64,000 nucleotides of DNA from Takakia lepidozioides (GCA_030704615.1 CM060731.1:14014001-14078000), one strand, 5' to 3'; positions 1-12,551 are shown, counted from the stretch's first letter. Notes: a model not told the origin generated them from the sequence alone. Numbers and translations: made by a program.

Positions 1-279
1 AGCCTCACGGAGAGAGTGCTGACAGTCTCTCCTCTTTCCAGAGCAGTTGACTTCAGATCTCACTACATTGCTGTTCAGTCAGAGCAAGTCTTTTGCAAAC
101 TGCTAAGAATTTAAACCTCAAGGAACACTGAATTAACAGGGTATTTTGTTCCACTGTAATAAACTTTGTTGGCATTTGCTGCGTTTACTGTCAGTGATAT
201 TGCATTTCTTGCGATCTTGAATGTTGCTTTTATTTATAGGTGAATCGACCAGTCTAACTCCACAACTAAATATCTACAG
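1..279 (+). other. upstream part of bHLH gene, exon structure unresolved
   Basis: The window opens inside or just upstream of the bHLH gene. Frame 1 is open from base 1 to about 108, but I see no convincing donor that joins it to the next exon. The best acceptor before the first recognisable exon is the AG at 278-279 (tatctacag). An earlier AG at 238-239 would bring an in-frame TGA into the exon, so it is unlikely. Probably intron, with perhaps the tail of another exon. Confidence 0.4.
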
Positions 280-2520
280 GAAAAATTGGAGAGAGTTACT
301 GAAGAACCTGAAGAGGCTGCCAGTCTCAGTGCTTTTGTTGATTGGACAAACTGGTCGACACCCTCACAAAAAGGTCAACCTCCTGAAAACCAGCAACAGA
401 TGCTGAAAACTGCATTGTTTCAAATCACACGTCTATATGGCACAAAAGCAGAGGATAGCAAAGAGGCAGAGAGCAGTTTGGCAACCACAGACAATGAGCG
501 TGATAGCAACAGGGGGGTTGGCGGACCTCGCAAAGCTGGAGGAGGTGCAGAGGAACTCAATGGGAGCCATGTGCTTGCCGAGCGCCGGCGCCGTGAGAAA
601 CTAAATGATAGGTTTATGACATTGCGTGCCCTTGTTCCCTTTGTTAGCAAGGTATACTCCAGTCCTACACTCCTTTTGCACTCCTGGGTATACATACTCC
701 ATAGGCTGGTAACATGTGTGAGGCCATGCTGGGGGAGAAGGATGGGCACAGACCTGAAGTGGTTTAAATTAGTTTCTCTTTCACCATGAGTGTGTGTGTT
801 TACGGTAAGATGGCAGGTCCTCTTGGCTAGTCTTACATCCACACTGAATGACATGGGCTGTACCTGAGGTGGGATTCCTTCTGTTTGGACGGCTGGCCTG
901 CCACCCATTTTAGCATCAAAGACTAGTTATTAAACCAGGGGGAAAACTGAAGCTGACCCGCTATTCATTGAAGCCCTTTTCTGTCGCATGCAGCTGATGC
1001 ATGGGTCTCTTGCGTTGCAAACTGAATAGTTTTGGGTACATTCTCAGCATTTGTTATACTGGCATCTTGTGTATGTGCAGATGGACAAGGCATCAATTCT
1101 TGGGGATGCGATCGATTATGTGAAAGACCTTCAGCGGCGCGTTCAGGAACTGGAAACACGAAACAAGCAGATCCAAGCCATGGCTCCCCAGCTTACTAAA
1201 ATCAATAACAATCCTGCAATGCTGGAGGGAAAAACAAAGGGACCCAAAAGTGGCAATGGGGATGTAGCACAAACAGACAGCCAACCAGAGAGCCAAGTAT
1301 CTGACAAGGGCCAGACAGATACTATCGTCACCGAGCAAGGGAAATTTGGGGAGCCAAACACATCGCAACTCAGTCAATCTGTTAAGGTAGAGAGAACACC
1401 AGGAGTCATAGATGTGCAGGTTTCAATCGAGGGTGATGTAGTGGTGCTGAAACTTCATTGTTCATGGCGAAAGAGTCTTCTGCTTGATATTTTACAGACA
1501 CTGAATGACCTCCAGCTGGATGTCTTCGTTGTGCAAGCGTCCATGTTGGATGAGACACTCACTGCATCATTGAAAGCTAAGGTATGTTCAGCAAATCTCA
1601 CTCTTGTTATTCGCAGTCTTGTCTTTGCGAAAGAGCAGTAAATTAAGCTTATTCTCTTCAACGAATGATTAGGGCTAGATGTATAACACCATTGCAGATT
1701 TTATATGCTGAATTTTCTTGCATACCACGTGAGAACTTGAAGCCATAGTTTGACTCACGTTGTCCTCCCCACCAAGTGGTTTCCAGTCCATGATCTCACA
1801 ACCTCACCACAAAATCCTGAAGGTCTGGAGATCTCTTCCAGCGAGCTTATCAGACAGGAGCTGATGGAAATCCGAGACCTTGAAACCCGAGAATCTCACT
1901 ACGAAGCTGTAGTACTATCACAACACCTTCTTTGTCCTCCGCGTCAAAATAAACCTACAGCCGTTTAGTTGTCTGCAACTACCTCACTTCTACGAGCATT
2001 GGGAAGGTACAAAGTGGGCTCACACAGCCTGCTGATAGAGACTGGTTATAGTGAAAACTGCTTGTGCTCTCCTTGGGCAAGAGATAACAGAAGGGAGATT
2101 CTTCTTTCACTGTCCTCTCTACTATGAGATCTGGGGTCCTATTCTGGGATACCCAATCTCTCGCAGAAGTGTTTTAGTAGAGGACCAGGAATGCTTGGCA
2201 ACATATCCACACAGGAATCTCTCGACGATGTTAAATGTTTTTGGGCAGCTTGTTGAGGGGCCCACATTTTTTCCTTATCCTGCCTTCATCTGTTCCATAA
2301 GCTCTGAGCTTTCCGTGGACTACAAGTTGTCTGCTTGTCTTGGATTTGTCTGGTTCTTCAAACGGTTGGTAAGCATACTGTGCTCACTTCAGTATAAGAA
2401 CTGTAGGTGAAAAACAACCCTGCTGCTTCGATCCCAACAGTGATGGAGGTTCAAGGAGCTTTGCGACGAATAGCAGAAGGCCTGGAGAGTGTACAAGCAC
2501 GTGGATCCCTGCCCATGTGA
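280..2520 (+). CDS. bHLH transcription factor, subgroup IIIf/MYC-like (C-terminal part)
   Basis: Nuclear DNA-binding regulator of the plant bHLH family that partners MYB proteins, often in flavonoid control. Exons 280-651, 1081-1581 and 2407-2520, all joined in phase 0. The basic region and helix 1 (HVLAERRRREKLNDRF, with the H-E-R residues that contact E-boxes) lie in the first exon. The loop ends at PFVSK and helix 2 starts MDKASILGDAIDYVKDL in the next exon, which is the conserved intron position of this family. A C-terminal ACT-like region follows and ends ASLKAK. The last exon, too short to stand out alone, continues it with VKNNPAASIPTVMEV and ends at TGA 2518-2520. The N-terminal MYB-interaction region is outside the window. 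The 825-nt last intron holds a LINE-like remnant. Domain call is firm; subgroup is inferred. Confidence 0.85.
2051..2200 (+). mobile_element. LINE-like zf-RVT fragment inside bHLH intron
   Basis: A stretch in the last bHLH intron translates to a CALLGQE...RFFFHCPLYYEIWGPI pattern. That resembles the zinc-binding zf-RVT tail of plant LINE reverse transcriptases (CxxC...HLFxxCPxxxxIW), with one cysteine lost. The reading frame stays open to 2410 but shows no further recognisable domain. Weak but suggestive; a chance match is possible. Confidence 0.35.
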
Positions 2521-3975
2521 GTGCCTAGGCTGCACATCACTCGCCTCAATCTCTGAAGAGATCACATGCAAGTTAGCAGTTGCCATTTCAAGGTGTGTCT
2601 ACTTTTGTCTTTACACTCTCCTGCCATTCTTTGCAATGGCACGTCCTCCTGGAAGAGAAAGAGGTCCATGTGGTCTGCGTAGTCATGTATTTTCATTTCC
2701 TTACTGATGAAGTGCAGTGGAGTGTGAATGCAGGCATAGTGCTGATCCTCTAAGACACTGAGTGCTGATCCTCTAAGACACTGGGTGCTGGGTGACACAT
2801 TCAATTTTCAAATCCAACAAGTTACAGTATCGCAAACTGCAACACTAGGCATTGCTTGCTGGAGTATGTGGTATGACTGGCAACCATGTTATAAGTTTCA
2901 ACATATTTTCAGCTCCACGTTAATGCAACTTAGATCCATCATTTGACCTATATCTTTTAAGTGTGAAAATTGGAAGCTTAAATTACCAGCTGCAGTAGTG
3001 CACACATCTGCCTTCAAAGTAAATAGCTTTCTCCCTTGTTGCTAAACTAAGAAATTTTGTCCAGTCATAGTATGCGGCACACATTTTTGGCTGAGAAATA
3101 GATACTTATTGTAATTATTCACAGCTGGCAACATTACTTTTTCACAAATGAGTGCAGATATGTTACTAGTATTGTTTGTGTTGTGTAGATCTGATTGTGC
3201 AATGGGCTAAGAGCAATTTCCGTGCAGTAATGTAATATAGGTTAGAGTTATAGTACAGTGATTACTGATGGAAGGTGGTAACTTGATTATCTATGGCAAT
3301 TTCAAGAGTTGTCTACAATTTGAAGAATCCAATTCTTGAATACAGATGTGGGACACAGATATACTTAGAAGGATATATATACTATGTTCTAGTGAAGGAT
3401 TTTCAAGTTTGCACAGTTGTTGAAATGTCAGAGGCTCAATACAGAGCTTATTGACATTGTCACTCAATAAGGGGGAGTATCTGATTGTCAATAGAAATAG
3501 AAAGTATGTCTGCAATGAAAATGATAAAACCTGTGAGATTTTCTAAGGCCCTTAGTGTTCGAGAATGTGGAGTTGAGTATAACTTCCTCTTCCACAGGCC
3601 TTTTCATCTCTAGGAAAAAAAAAGGAAAAAAAAAAGGTGAATTAAAACTGTTCTTGTCGGAGGTTACTTGGCCACATCCCCCAGATCCCAGACCAGAGTA
3701 GAAGACGTCGATAGAAAGGCTAGTAAGAAATGTGTTAAGAGCAGAAAGCACGGAATTCTCACTTGTACAACAATAACTACCAAAATTATATCATATAACA
3801 GAATGCTCTGTTATAAACTAAATGCCTGTTGTTCAGTGCACACAGCTCTGACACATTTCACAGATGCCTTTCACCTTGTCAAAACGTGCAATGGAAATTG
3901 TCAAATTCTTACTGATCGACGCATGGAATGGCATCACTTTTGGAGGCAAATCTGCCTACCACTCCCATGTGTGTA
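2521..3975. other. intergenic region between convergent genes
   Basis: Holds the 3' flanks of the bHLH gene (+) and the phytyltransferase gene (-), which converge here. A short direct repeat lies at about 2740-2786 (two copies of a gtgctgatcctctaagacac unit). No coding signal is visible otherwise. Confidence 0.6.
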
Positions 3976-6900
3976 TCATCGCACAAAAGGAATGAGGAGA
4001 TACTCTGCATAGAAAAGCTGCACAGACAAATAGCAAGTGAGAAATGTTTAGATGCATGTGGTGAGTGAGCAAATAATTTACACAAAACACCATCTAACTA
4101 CACTTGAGGGAAAAATTGTTTGGGACATGACGACTGGGTCCTATTTGAGTTTTGGGGGAGGGACAGGGAAATCTTTCCTCACCTTCCAAATGAACATGTA
4201 CCAGGAAGCAATGGCACTTCTACTCTTGAGATCCACAGATTGAGACCGAACCCACAAAATACTGGCCAAGGCAGCATGACCTATAGCCTGCAACATGCAT
4301 TACATATTTTGGTTAAAGCATTTTCATCTTTTGCATGCAGATGATGAGTCCAACAACTGACACCAACAAAATAAAGAACCCATCACAGGGTGGAGGTTTT
4401 GCTTGTGGTGACGTGCAGTATTGTTGGAGGAAACACCTCTCTACACTTGAATACATTTTAAGAATTGTAGGAGTCTCCAATAAAAATATCTGCAGACTAA
4501 GAATGAACAGTGTCTTCAAAACCAAAACACTCTAACAATAGCTAATAATTCTTACCATAACAAGCTTACTCCACAGAACTGGAGATGTGAGCCCAATGAC
4601 AAAAGCTGCAGCGTATGCGGCCAGAAGCAAGTAGACACATGACCAAAAAACCTGCTCCATGAACAATGTCCACAAGAGAAGCAGTTTAGAAATAACCAGT
4701 GAGGCTCCCCTCCTTCCTCCTTGATCTCTGTGCTTCTAACGTATTGTTTTAGTGTCCCGCAGGCACAATTGGCATACCACTGTTGTATCACAATTCTTGC
4801 TGTTGTTCTTCCTTCCTTTCTTCCTTGTCATGGACAATTTAAGCTGAGTTTTCATCTTACCCGCTCTTGCCCAATTCGAACACTGAAAGAGCGAATCCCA
4901 AAAACCTTGTCTCCTTCCACATCTGGGATATCCTGAAATTGCATTGTCAGAGTAGTCAGAACTGAAAGACAACTTTCAAGTCTCCTCTTTCCAAATTTCA
5001 ATATCATTGGACATTGCTCATTTTTCCTGAAGTAACCCTCTATTACTCTATTACTGTATCACCCACCAAGCCCTCCGGTCCATTTATCTGGATTTTCATC
5101 AGATTGTTCCACCCTGCCCTTCTACTTCCCCAGTTTGAGTTTCTCAGCAATGCCCTAGCTTCAATTCTCACACTTGTCCAGCTACACTGAAATATTTTTT
5201 AAGTGGACGCTGCAGTTAAATTAGAGCTTCCTTCCAAAGATGCAGGTATAAGCCCCTCATGTTGCTGCCCAGAGGCAGTTCCCTGGGCCACCAAGAATGT
5301 GAGCCCTTGAGGAAACTTGATATTACTTATTCTCCAGTACAGGTGGAAGGGACTTGAACAATTCAATTTTGAATTTCCCCAGGATAGGAGTGAAAAATAC
5401 TTGCTGCATCTGTAAGGAACTCACAACTACCTCAACCGGAAATTTGTCAATGGCCATGACAATTCCTAGTCAACAATTCCACATCTACATACCCAATATC
5501 ACTACCATCTAGCTGTCGTACCTTGGCAAGAGCTATCACAATAGAGAAGAAGCACATGAAGCCTGTGGCAAACCACAGTGGTTTGGTCAACGCCGCTGCT
5601 CTCCCAAATACAGAGGCCTGGAATCACACAATATTGATCCCCGTATGAAAAGCTTTCAATCTCACAAAAGCATAGAATGAGGACAGTGCCAGCTACTACA
5701 ATTTTCTTAAGACCAGGCAAGCATTAAGTAGCCCCTGACCTTCAGCCAGGGCATCAGTGGCTCAACATACACCTTTTTAAGTGTATTTACATATTTATAA
5801 ACTTAGCCAAGTAATTAAAGCTACACAAGACACGCTGTGAGTCATACCTGCATATGGAGGTAGAATCCAAGTTGCACCACCACAGCCCGCACAGCCAGAA
5901 TACAGCTTGCAGCTGCAACTGCTGATCTCTTCCATCTCAGGAAAGGAAGCTGCAGAAGACAGAAAAACAAAGAACTGATAGCATCAGGCACCTGTGCTCA
6001 CCAGCCTGAACTGAGATCACTTTGCTTTCAGACAAGGTGACACCACCATCGGCAATTGCCTGTGGAGACTGTTATGAACTGCTAGGTGGCAGGCTGGGCA
6101 TACATGAAATAAAATCATGTAAAAACTTTGAAAAACATCACTCTGAGCATATATGCTAACTTGTGTTAATCATGAAGCAGGAAGGAGCTCCTGAAATACA
6201 TCGGCTGAGTATGCTGTGCCCAACACCAGGCTGACAGTAAGAGCCCAAAGCAATGGTCTTGATCCCACATAGAATCCGATAGAAAGGCTCTGCAGCCAAC
6301 ACATCTCATATCAGTACATCCAGTGAACCAAGCCCCTGAACGGTCTATCCTCGGGGTAGAAAAGGAGTGCCAAGAAAGGGAACAAGATTGGATATATATA
6401 ATAGTGAGGACCCTGAATAATACTGCTAACTACATCCAATACGCTATCTGATACACAAATTGGAAAGGCATGGTTGATGACTGTACCAAGGCAGCAGAGA
6501 TGGCCACCAATGCTATCCCAGTGGCTAAAGAATATTCACCCGAAGCTAATGGAAGATATGGCTTGTTCACCTGCACATTGCGGTACTTGAACAAGCTACA
6601 TACAAAGGAAATGGAAAATCAACATCTGCATATCAAATGTGAGACCCTAGTAAACTCTGATTACTATATTAGACTAAATTAAACTATGTCATTCTGGTCA
6701 CCAATTGGAAAGACAGCACCAGAATACTATGGAGAGTTGGAAACATGAAATGGACTTGACTTTGTCCACAGAGGGCCACAAGGGCCCATGGCATGTCGCC
6801 AGGCTGTGCTCAGCACTTAGAGATGCAGACTTTTGGGCATTCAGCAAATGTACCAACACAAGGCCTACTTGTCATAGGCATTCCAGCTGAATACACAGCA

Positions 6901-8617
6901 TTGACAGAGGTGAGCATAAAAGGCACATACAAGCGGTACAATAATCGTTCCACTGGATTAGGGCATTCACCTTATCTATTTCAATGTCATAAATTTGGTT
7001 CAAACCCACAATGTACACATTCATGCAAAGAGCTGGAATCAAAGCCTGCACAACCAGATAAAGAAACTTATCCCCAAGCACAAGTAAAATGCTCGTCAGA
7101 GCATCATTTACAAACAAAATCATCTCTTGCCAGGGGCATTGTGGGGCTACCAGGCAGTTTTGAGCCTTAAAGTCATGTCCAATCTATTGAAAGCTGCAAC
7201 CCGAAGCCCAGATGCTTCAGCTACAGAATAATTTGTTACATTACTTTCAAAGTATGAATCGCATGACATCTTGCGTAGGAATTGAAAGCTAAACAAGGTA
7301 GCACTTGCCTGTAGTAGTCCAACAACAAAGGTTGAGGAGAAGTCAACTGGACTTTGAACAGCGAGCATAGACACTGATATCACACCCAAGGCCTGCACAC
7401 ATGGGCAACTATATCTCATCTTAAAATTTGCTGCTTTCATGTGTACACTGCAGATCAAAATCCTAATCAGGACGGGCAGCTGCTATTGATGACGCTCACC
7501 AAATTACTTCTCCCCTTGATGTTAATCAACAGCTGATTCAAGCGGCAATACTTCCCTTCAATTTCAAATGTCTACTGAGAGCCACTACACTCTCGTAGGT
7601 GATTGACTTAGCACAATTGCAAACAGTAGTGTATGAGCAATTCAGCGTGGATTTAATATAAGCGAAACCAGTGTAAAGTTCTCTCCTCAGAGTAGAAGCA
7701 CTGTGTGGGAGATTGCTCTGAAGTTCCAGAAGAGATAAAATGAAACAGAGAAAGTGCGCCTCGAAAGAAGAGGAGGGAAAGAGAGGGCCAGGCACATTCA
7801 GTGGAATAATATTAACAACAGCACGATCACTGAAACTAAATGAACTAACCAAATGTTCATGGAACTTACAGAGCCTATTATTGTGTGAGGACGGGAGAAA
7901 CGATAAAATGCACTAGACCAGCCCGCTACTGCCTCCACAAGATTCTTTGTATCTGATGGCACAGACGAACCCTCCTCCACATCGATATGTCTTGCAGTGG
8001 CAAAAATGCAGTTTGGCACTTTCCGCAACATTTGGCTTCCACCCGCTCCAACTTGGATTTGGCAGAGTGGTAGGTGCGTGCCACGAATAGTGCCATGCTG
8101 GCTGCCGATCGATCTACCATAAACGCCTACACCGAGCAGGTTGCAGTGGATCCAATCCCTGCTCCTCGCACAACAATTACTCCCTACGTGAAGTATAGCC
8201 AATCAGTACTGTCGAACCGGTGTACCTTCAGTGGTCAAACAAAAGCAGAACACTATACGAACTCGAACTTCAGGCACACACTCATCAGAGCCATGCAAAG
8301 CTTTTAAAGAACGTAGCAGCCACATTGCATCAAAAATGACCTATTTTCATGGCCCAGCAACAGTGAGAAAAAAGCAGCTATAAGATTAAGCGCAAGATAA
8401 AAGCATAGTAAACCACATTGGATTAGTTGTAATGTAACATTGTTGCATTATATTGTCAGGACAGCTTACGTATGGACAGTATTTGTCGACGAGCTGCATG
8501 AGGAGTAAAACCGAGTGCCAGTTGAGAGAGCGGCAAAGCCACAGAAGTCCTCGTTTGCTGAAGACATTGCCCCTGGATCCTACCAGTGACATATTTGGCT
8601 GCATGAAGAGTCTCCAT
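3976..8617 (-). CDS. HPT1/VTE2: homogentisate phytyltransferase (UbiA prenyltransferase), plastid
   Basis: Condenses homogentisate with phytyl diphosphate in the first committed step of tocopherol synthesis, in the plastid inner envelope. Twelve exons (high to low): 8617-8470, 8183-7870, 7392-7309, 7045-6971, 6570-6487, 6289-6200, 5949-5848, 5617-5522, 4932-4861, 4651-4556, 4287-4183, 4017-3976. Together they give exactly 435 codons plus stop, in frame. The N-terminus (METLHAAKY...) looks like a transit peptide. [10 protein letters not shown] precedes the membrane core. The two aspartate-rich motifs of UbiA enzymes are present: N198-QIYD-IEID206 and D332-IPDVEGD339. [12 protein letters not shown] and the terminal [13 protein letters not shown] are typical of VTE2-1 rather than the solanesyl homologue. 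All internal introns after exon 2 are phase 0. One has a GC donor (7308-7307). The exon 1/2 boundary is the least certain part. Confidence 0.93.
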
Positions 8618-9593
8618 TTTCCCACTGCAACAGGATTCTCTCACAGAAATGCACACAGACCTTAGTCCCAGCTACATGCAGGGAACTAAATGTGCGCAGC
8701 TGAGGCTATTGCTGCAGGTTACAGTGAATGCCGTTATCGTCGATACTCTCAAGCATCGGGGCCTTCATCGCCTGCCAACTGGCACTGAGAAATTAAACAC
8801 ACCATTGCTGTTGTGACAACTCCAGCACTGCACCATATGTAAACCAGTCAACTGGTAATTCCCCAGGGAATTCCGAGTGAGATGCTCAATGCTCACAAGC
8901 AGATCCTTCTATCTCGTATACCGAACAACAGCTGCCGCAGAGGTGATGAATACTCTTCAAGCTGTACAGGCGGTGTGGAAGTCAGTTGCAAAATCTTTGC
9001 AAAGATCTACTTGTGCATCTTCGTCGATCGTCGTCCACCAAGCGAGCATGCGCAACGTGTTTGTCTTGCCAAGCGAACGGCCCACATAACATAACAACCG
9101 GAGGCCGTAAATAGTAAATACTCGTAGCTTCAGAATTATCTTTTGTTAGTATAATAGGTAGTAAATATTAATAATTTAATCCAGGTGTTTAACCCCTGAA
9201 ACGCCCACTTGGGTCAAATTCCAATATGGCCGGTCCCTTGGAGGCTATTTTTCCCTCTTGTATCCCCCTCTTTTTAATTGAATGCAATTCCGAGTCCCCC
9301 TGTTTCACAAAACGTAAATACCTAAACCCGCGGGTTGATAGCGGGTGGTAGGGAATGTGGGTACCTGCTTCCCAAAGTCATGACGTGTCCAACTGCGGTC
9401 AGGTTGGGTCAACGGTAGGATGGCGGGTGTCAGCGCGGGCGGTAGAAGAGCCGGGGATGTGTGGCCCGGCATTACACCGGCAATGTGGCCCTACACTGTC
9501 GGCCTGCACCTCAAAAATCCCTGCCTCAGCCGAACAGAGACTTGTCGTAGAGAGAGATGGAGACTTGTGGCGGGAGAGAATTTGGTTCCGTGT
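8618..9593. other. upstream region of phytyltransferase gene
   Basis: Presumed promoter and 5' flank of the phytyltransferase gene. I see no further gene. Short open frames at 8877-9094 and 9355-9735 show no protein-like pattern. Confidence 0.5.
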
Positions 9594-9734
9594 GCAACCA
9601 TGGATTGGTCTTCGGGATGGGTCCCCAGAGAAAATTGGAGGAACAAGCTCCACCTTTGAACCTTGCAGTCAAAAGCTCCACCTTGTTTCGCCACTTTCTC
9701 TTGCGACCCACACCGGGAAGAGGTTCTCTCATTG
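9594..9734 (+). repeat. foldback repeat, copy A
   Basis: A segment of about 140 bp that recurs in inverted orientation at 29293-29424. It contains imperfect self-complementary arms at about 9620-9647 and 9682-9710 (GGGTC...AGAGAAA.TGG.G.AACAAG against its complement), separated by about 34 nt. A direct repeat AAGCTCCACCTT occurs on both sides of the loop. It could form a stem-loop. No ORF explains its conservation between the copies. Confidence 0.6.
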
Positions 9735-10427
9735 ATCGCAGCCTTCTACATACTTTGCTTGTTGTCGGTTGGCGGCATCTGTCTCTCTTTACTTGTCGTA
9801 GAGGTAAATTGTGTGCATGCAAACATCCTGAGCACGCCATATGTCATCCCTCTTGTGAAACCCTGACAAGGCTAGCAGGCCCCACGGCCCACAACAAGAG
9901 CTTGCCTCTGCTGGCACTCTACCCGAGCCCTCGCTGCTTCGGCTGAGTCTCATCACTCATAAGTTACATAACTTGCCACAGCCTGTTCTGTAACTTACTC
10001 CTCTTCCTCATGACGATGGAATCTGAATGTGAGTGGTGGAAAAACTGCATTGAAGTTTATACCTCGATGCAAGTGTACATTGCACGAGTCTATTCAAGTT
10101 ATGACAATCTTAAATCACCCGGCCCACCATCATACGTTACAGTGGGGCCCCGCCGCCCCTGACATTGAACCAACTTGAACACGTGTGTATTAATTTCAAT
10201 TGATGGCTTGTAAGAGTACAAAAGTGTGAGAGTCGAGACGATTCTGGCAAACTCGGAAGTCGGTGGCAGGTGTTGCGTAGGTACATACTACATCTGCTCA
10301 AACGCCTTCAGATCCTCCTCTGACTTTGGCAAATTGGCAACCAGCTTGGGCCTTCATCAACAACTTGCCAAACGAGGATTGTAATAAGATAGGTTTCAGA
10401 CTGGCGGCCGGACAAACTGTTTGTGCC
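9735..10427. other. unassigned intergenic sequence
   Basis: No gene, RNA or convincing repeat boundary recognised. Several short overlapping frames exist but have no protein-like composition. Confidence 0.4.
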
Positions 10428-10431
10428 TTAA

Positions 10432-11595
10432 CCCTTAAGTGTCAAACCCACCCGTTTTGGGTTGGTGAGGTTTCTTTAACCAGCCATAACTTCCTGTGGT
10501 TAAGGCTGATTGGCCTTTTTTTTTGGCTCAATCGACAGATAATCGGGTCCCCCTTCATATGGCATTGGCCAATTGGTCAATGCCTGAAGGGGTATGGGTC
10601 TAGACCAATTGGAAGGGGGTACACTCAGCTTTTTGAGGCAAATTTGGCCCCTAACCTGCCCAAGTGGCTGACATGGCAACTGCGGTCAGGTTAGGGTGAC
10701 TGAAAGATACCCCATAAAGGTTAGGGCGGCACGCTCCCCCAAACCACTTGATTGCCCGGGGGGGGCATGGCGCCCGGCGCAGGTCTGGGCATTCTCAGGC
10801 CTGGGCCCTAGTCTGAATCCACGGCGATGGCAGCTCCGGCGAACGCTATGCAGGGCGGGCTGGAGGGAGTGCAGCCGCGATGGCGGCATAGCTCGGGGCT
10901 CGAGAAAAACGCCACGAGGGGTGGGCCAAACCTAGGGCGGCCAAACCTAGGGCGGGGGTTTGAGAGGGTTGAGGGTGGAGTGGCCCCCCATGAAAGCAGG
11001 GCCGGGTAGCCAGAGGAGGCCTGCAGGCTATACCAAAGGTGTGCCGTTTGAAGTCTTGGGCAGGGAACCTAAGGATGCGGTGCATTGGCTGATTGGCCTC
11101 AAAGTTTTTGGGGACTTCATATGGAAGCCCATGACATTTCAACCGGAGGGATTAGGGATTGACCGGCTGATTGGCCTGCCCAAATAATATGGCATATTTT
11201 GACCCCCCAATTTGTCACTACAAAGGAGCCCACTTGAGAGCATTTCAGAAAAAACTGAAATTTTATGAGAATGTGTGTTATCAGGTATGGAACAACATTC
11301 TTGAGACTCTCAAACAGAAAAAATTAAAAATGCCCAAATACGAGCAAAAAACTGCTTTTTTTTTCACCTAGTTTTTAGTGGAGAATTTTTTTTGTCCCCA
11401 CTCTACACTTCATAATCTTCAGATCTGGCAGTTGGATTTTGGTGAAACTTTTTGTGGTAGGAGGTGGGGTAGGTGGGAAGTAATTCCAACGGTCAGTTTT
11501 AAAGGGACACAAAGATTCTATAGATAAAAAAAAATTTGTGGGCCAGGGTCATGTTTTTCCACGAGAGGGTGAAAATGAGTTTTGACACTTAAAGG
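10432..11595. mobile_element. non-autonomous DNA transposon with TTAA target site (piggyBac-like)
   Basis: The 1164-bp element is flanked on both sides by TTAA (10428-10431 and 11596-11599). Its ends are inverted: left CCCTTAAGTGTCAAAC, right complement CCTTTAAGTGTCAAAAC. TTAA duplication together with CCYTT-type ends is the signature of piggyBac elements; Sola3 elements also use TTAA. The interior is GC-rich, with short repeats of ctgattggcc and ggtcaggtt, and has no transposase frame. It is therefore non-autonomous or decayed. Confidence 0.65.
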
Positions 11596-11739
11596 TTAAC
11601 TAGCGTTTTCACTATTAGCGCTGACAAGATGCAGACACCTAGTGGATAGAAACAGCGTTTCCAAACTATGTAAGTAGCGCTGACAAGATATAGATATGTA
11701 GCAGACAGAAATAGTCGCATCCCACTGCTTGGACGTTAC

Positions 11740-12171
11740 TATTGAAATCTGCAATATCTGAGAGCCAAGAAAACAAGACGACTTCCTTGCTTATTCAATA
11801 GACATAACAGTCACAATGCTCAATGCAATTTGGTATATACGCTTCTATATCATGAAAACTATTACTACAGATCTGTACTTCTTGAGCCAAGATATCATGT
11901 GTCATATCTTCACTTTTGTATCTTCATTCTATATCAAAGAATGCTCTAACATACTTTGACATTGCAGCGGTAAGAAGAGACAGATTACATAGTAGCGGCG
12001 AGAAAGACCAAAAAACAGACTCCTAGAAGCAATCCTAAATGTACAGATGTAATCTGGTGACGCGGGAAACTTGACAACCGTACCCATTGCCAGCTCACTC
12101 TAGATTCAAAACAGGTCATTCCGATCGATCATGACAAATGTCCACTGGTCGATCGATCAACATTTTCAATA
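11740..12171 (-). repeat. 3' LTR of nested Copia element
   Basis: This 432-bp sequence matches the LTR at 28709-29141 in the same orientation, with about 15 substitutions and a few small indels by eye. Ends are TATTGAAA and TTTCAATA, so the element starts and ends TA...TA rather than TG...CA. GTTAC just outside (11735-11739) also follows the other LTR (29142-29146). This marks the two as the outer ends of one insertion. On the minus strand a purine tract (TGGAATGGGAG, 12182-12172) directly precedes it, as expected of a polypurine tract. Confidence 0.85.
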
Positions 12172-12229
12172 CTCCCATTCCAGTGGACATTGTATCTTCT
12201 CAAATCTCCCACTCAATGGTCACTGGTAC

Positions 12230-12539
12230 TGACGTTGGAAGTAATTAAACATATCTAGAAGACTAAGAGTCTTGAAGGCCAAAAGTTTAGAAGTCTAAGA
12301 GACTATCTTGTTTAACTCACCTTTGGAAGGTGAATGGCTAGAAGGTGGATGGTCACCATAGTGGAAGTGGAAGTGACCAAGTAGGACTTTCTAGAGACCT
12401 TTTTGTACAAGCTTGGGGGTGAAGCCACTAGTTTAAGTGTAAGAGTATGATGGTGGCTTCTATGGTTGGGAGGAGAGCTTTAGTTTTAGCTTTAGTCTAA
12501 GACTTTAGTTCTTGTTCATGTTCTTGCTCAATTCTAACA
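12230..12539 (+). repeat. 5' LTR of plus-strand Copia element (left edge uncertain)
   Basis: The right edge is fixed by ...TTCTAACA at 12539, followed without gap by the primer binding site. The left edge is not resolved; a TG at about 12230 is a candidate. No second copy of this LTR is present in the window, because the 3' part of the element is lost. Confidence 0.55.
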
Positions 12540-12551
12540 TGGTATCAGAGC
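12540..12551 (+). other. primer binding site, initiator tRNA-Met 3' end
   Basis: TGGTATCAGAGC is the standard plant Copia primer binding site, complementary to the 3' end of initiator tRNA-Met, and directly abuts the LTR. Confidence 0.9.

Noticed and set aside
420-908. 162-aa minus-strand frame
   Set aside because: Lies opposite the bHLH basic region, which is firmly identified on the plus strand.
10686-11187. Several GC-rich frames inside the TTAA element
   Set aside because: Open on both strands owing to base composition; none resembles a transposase or other family.
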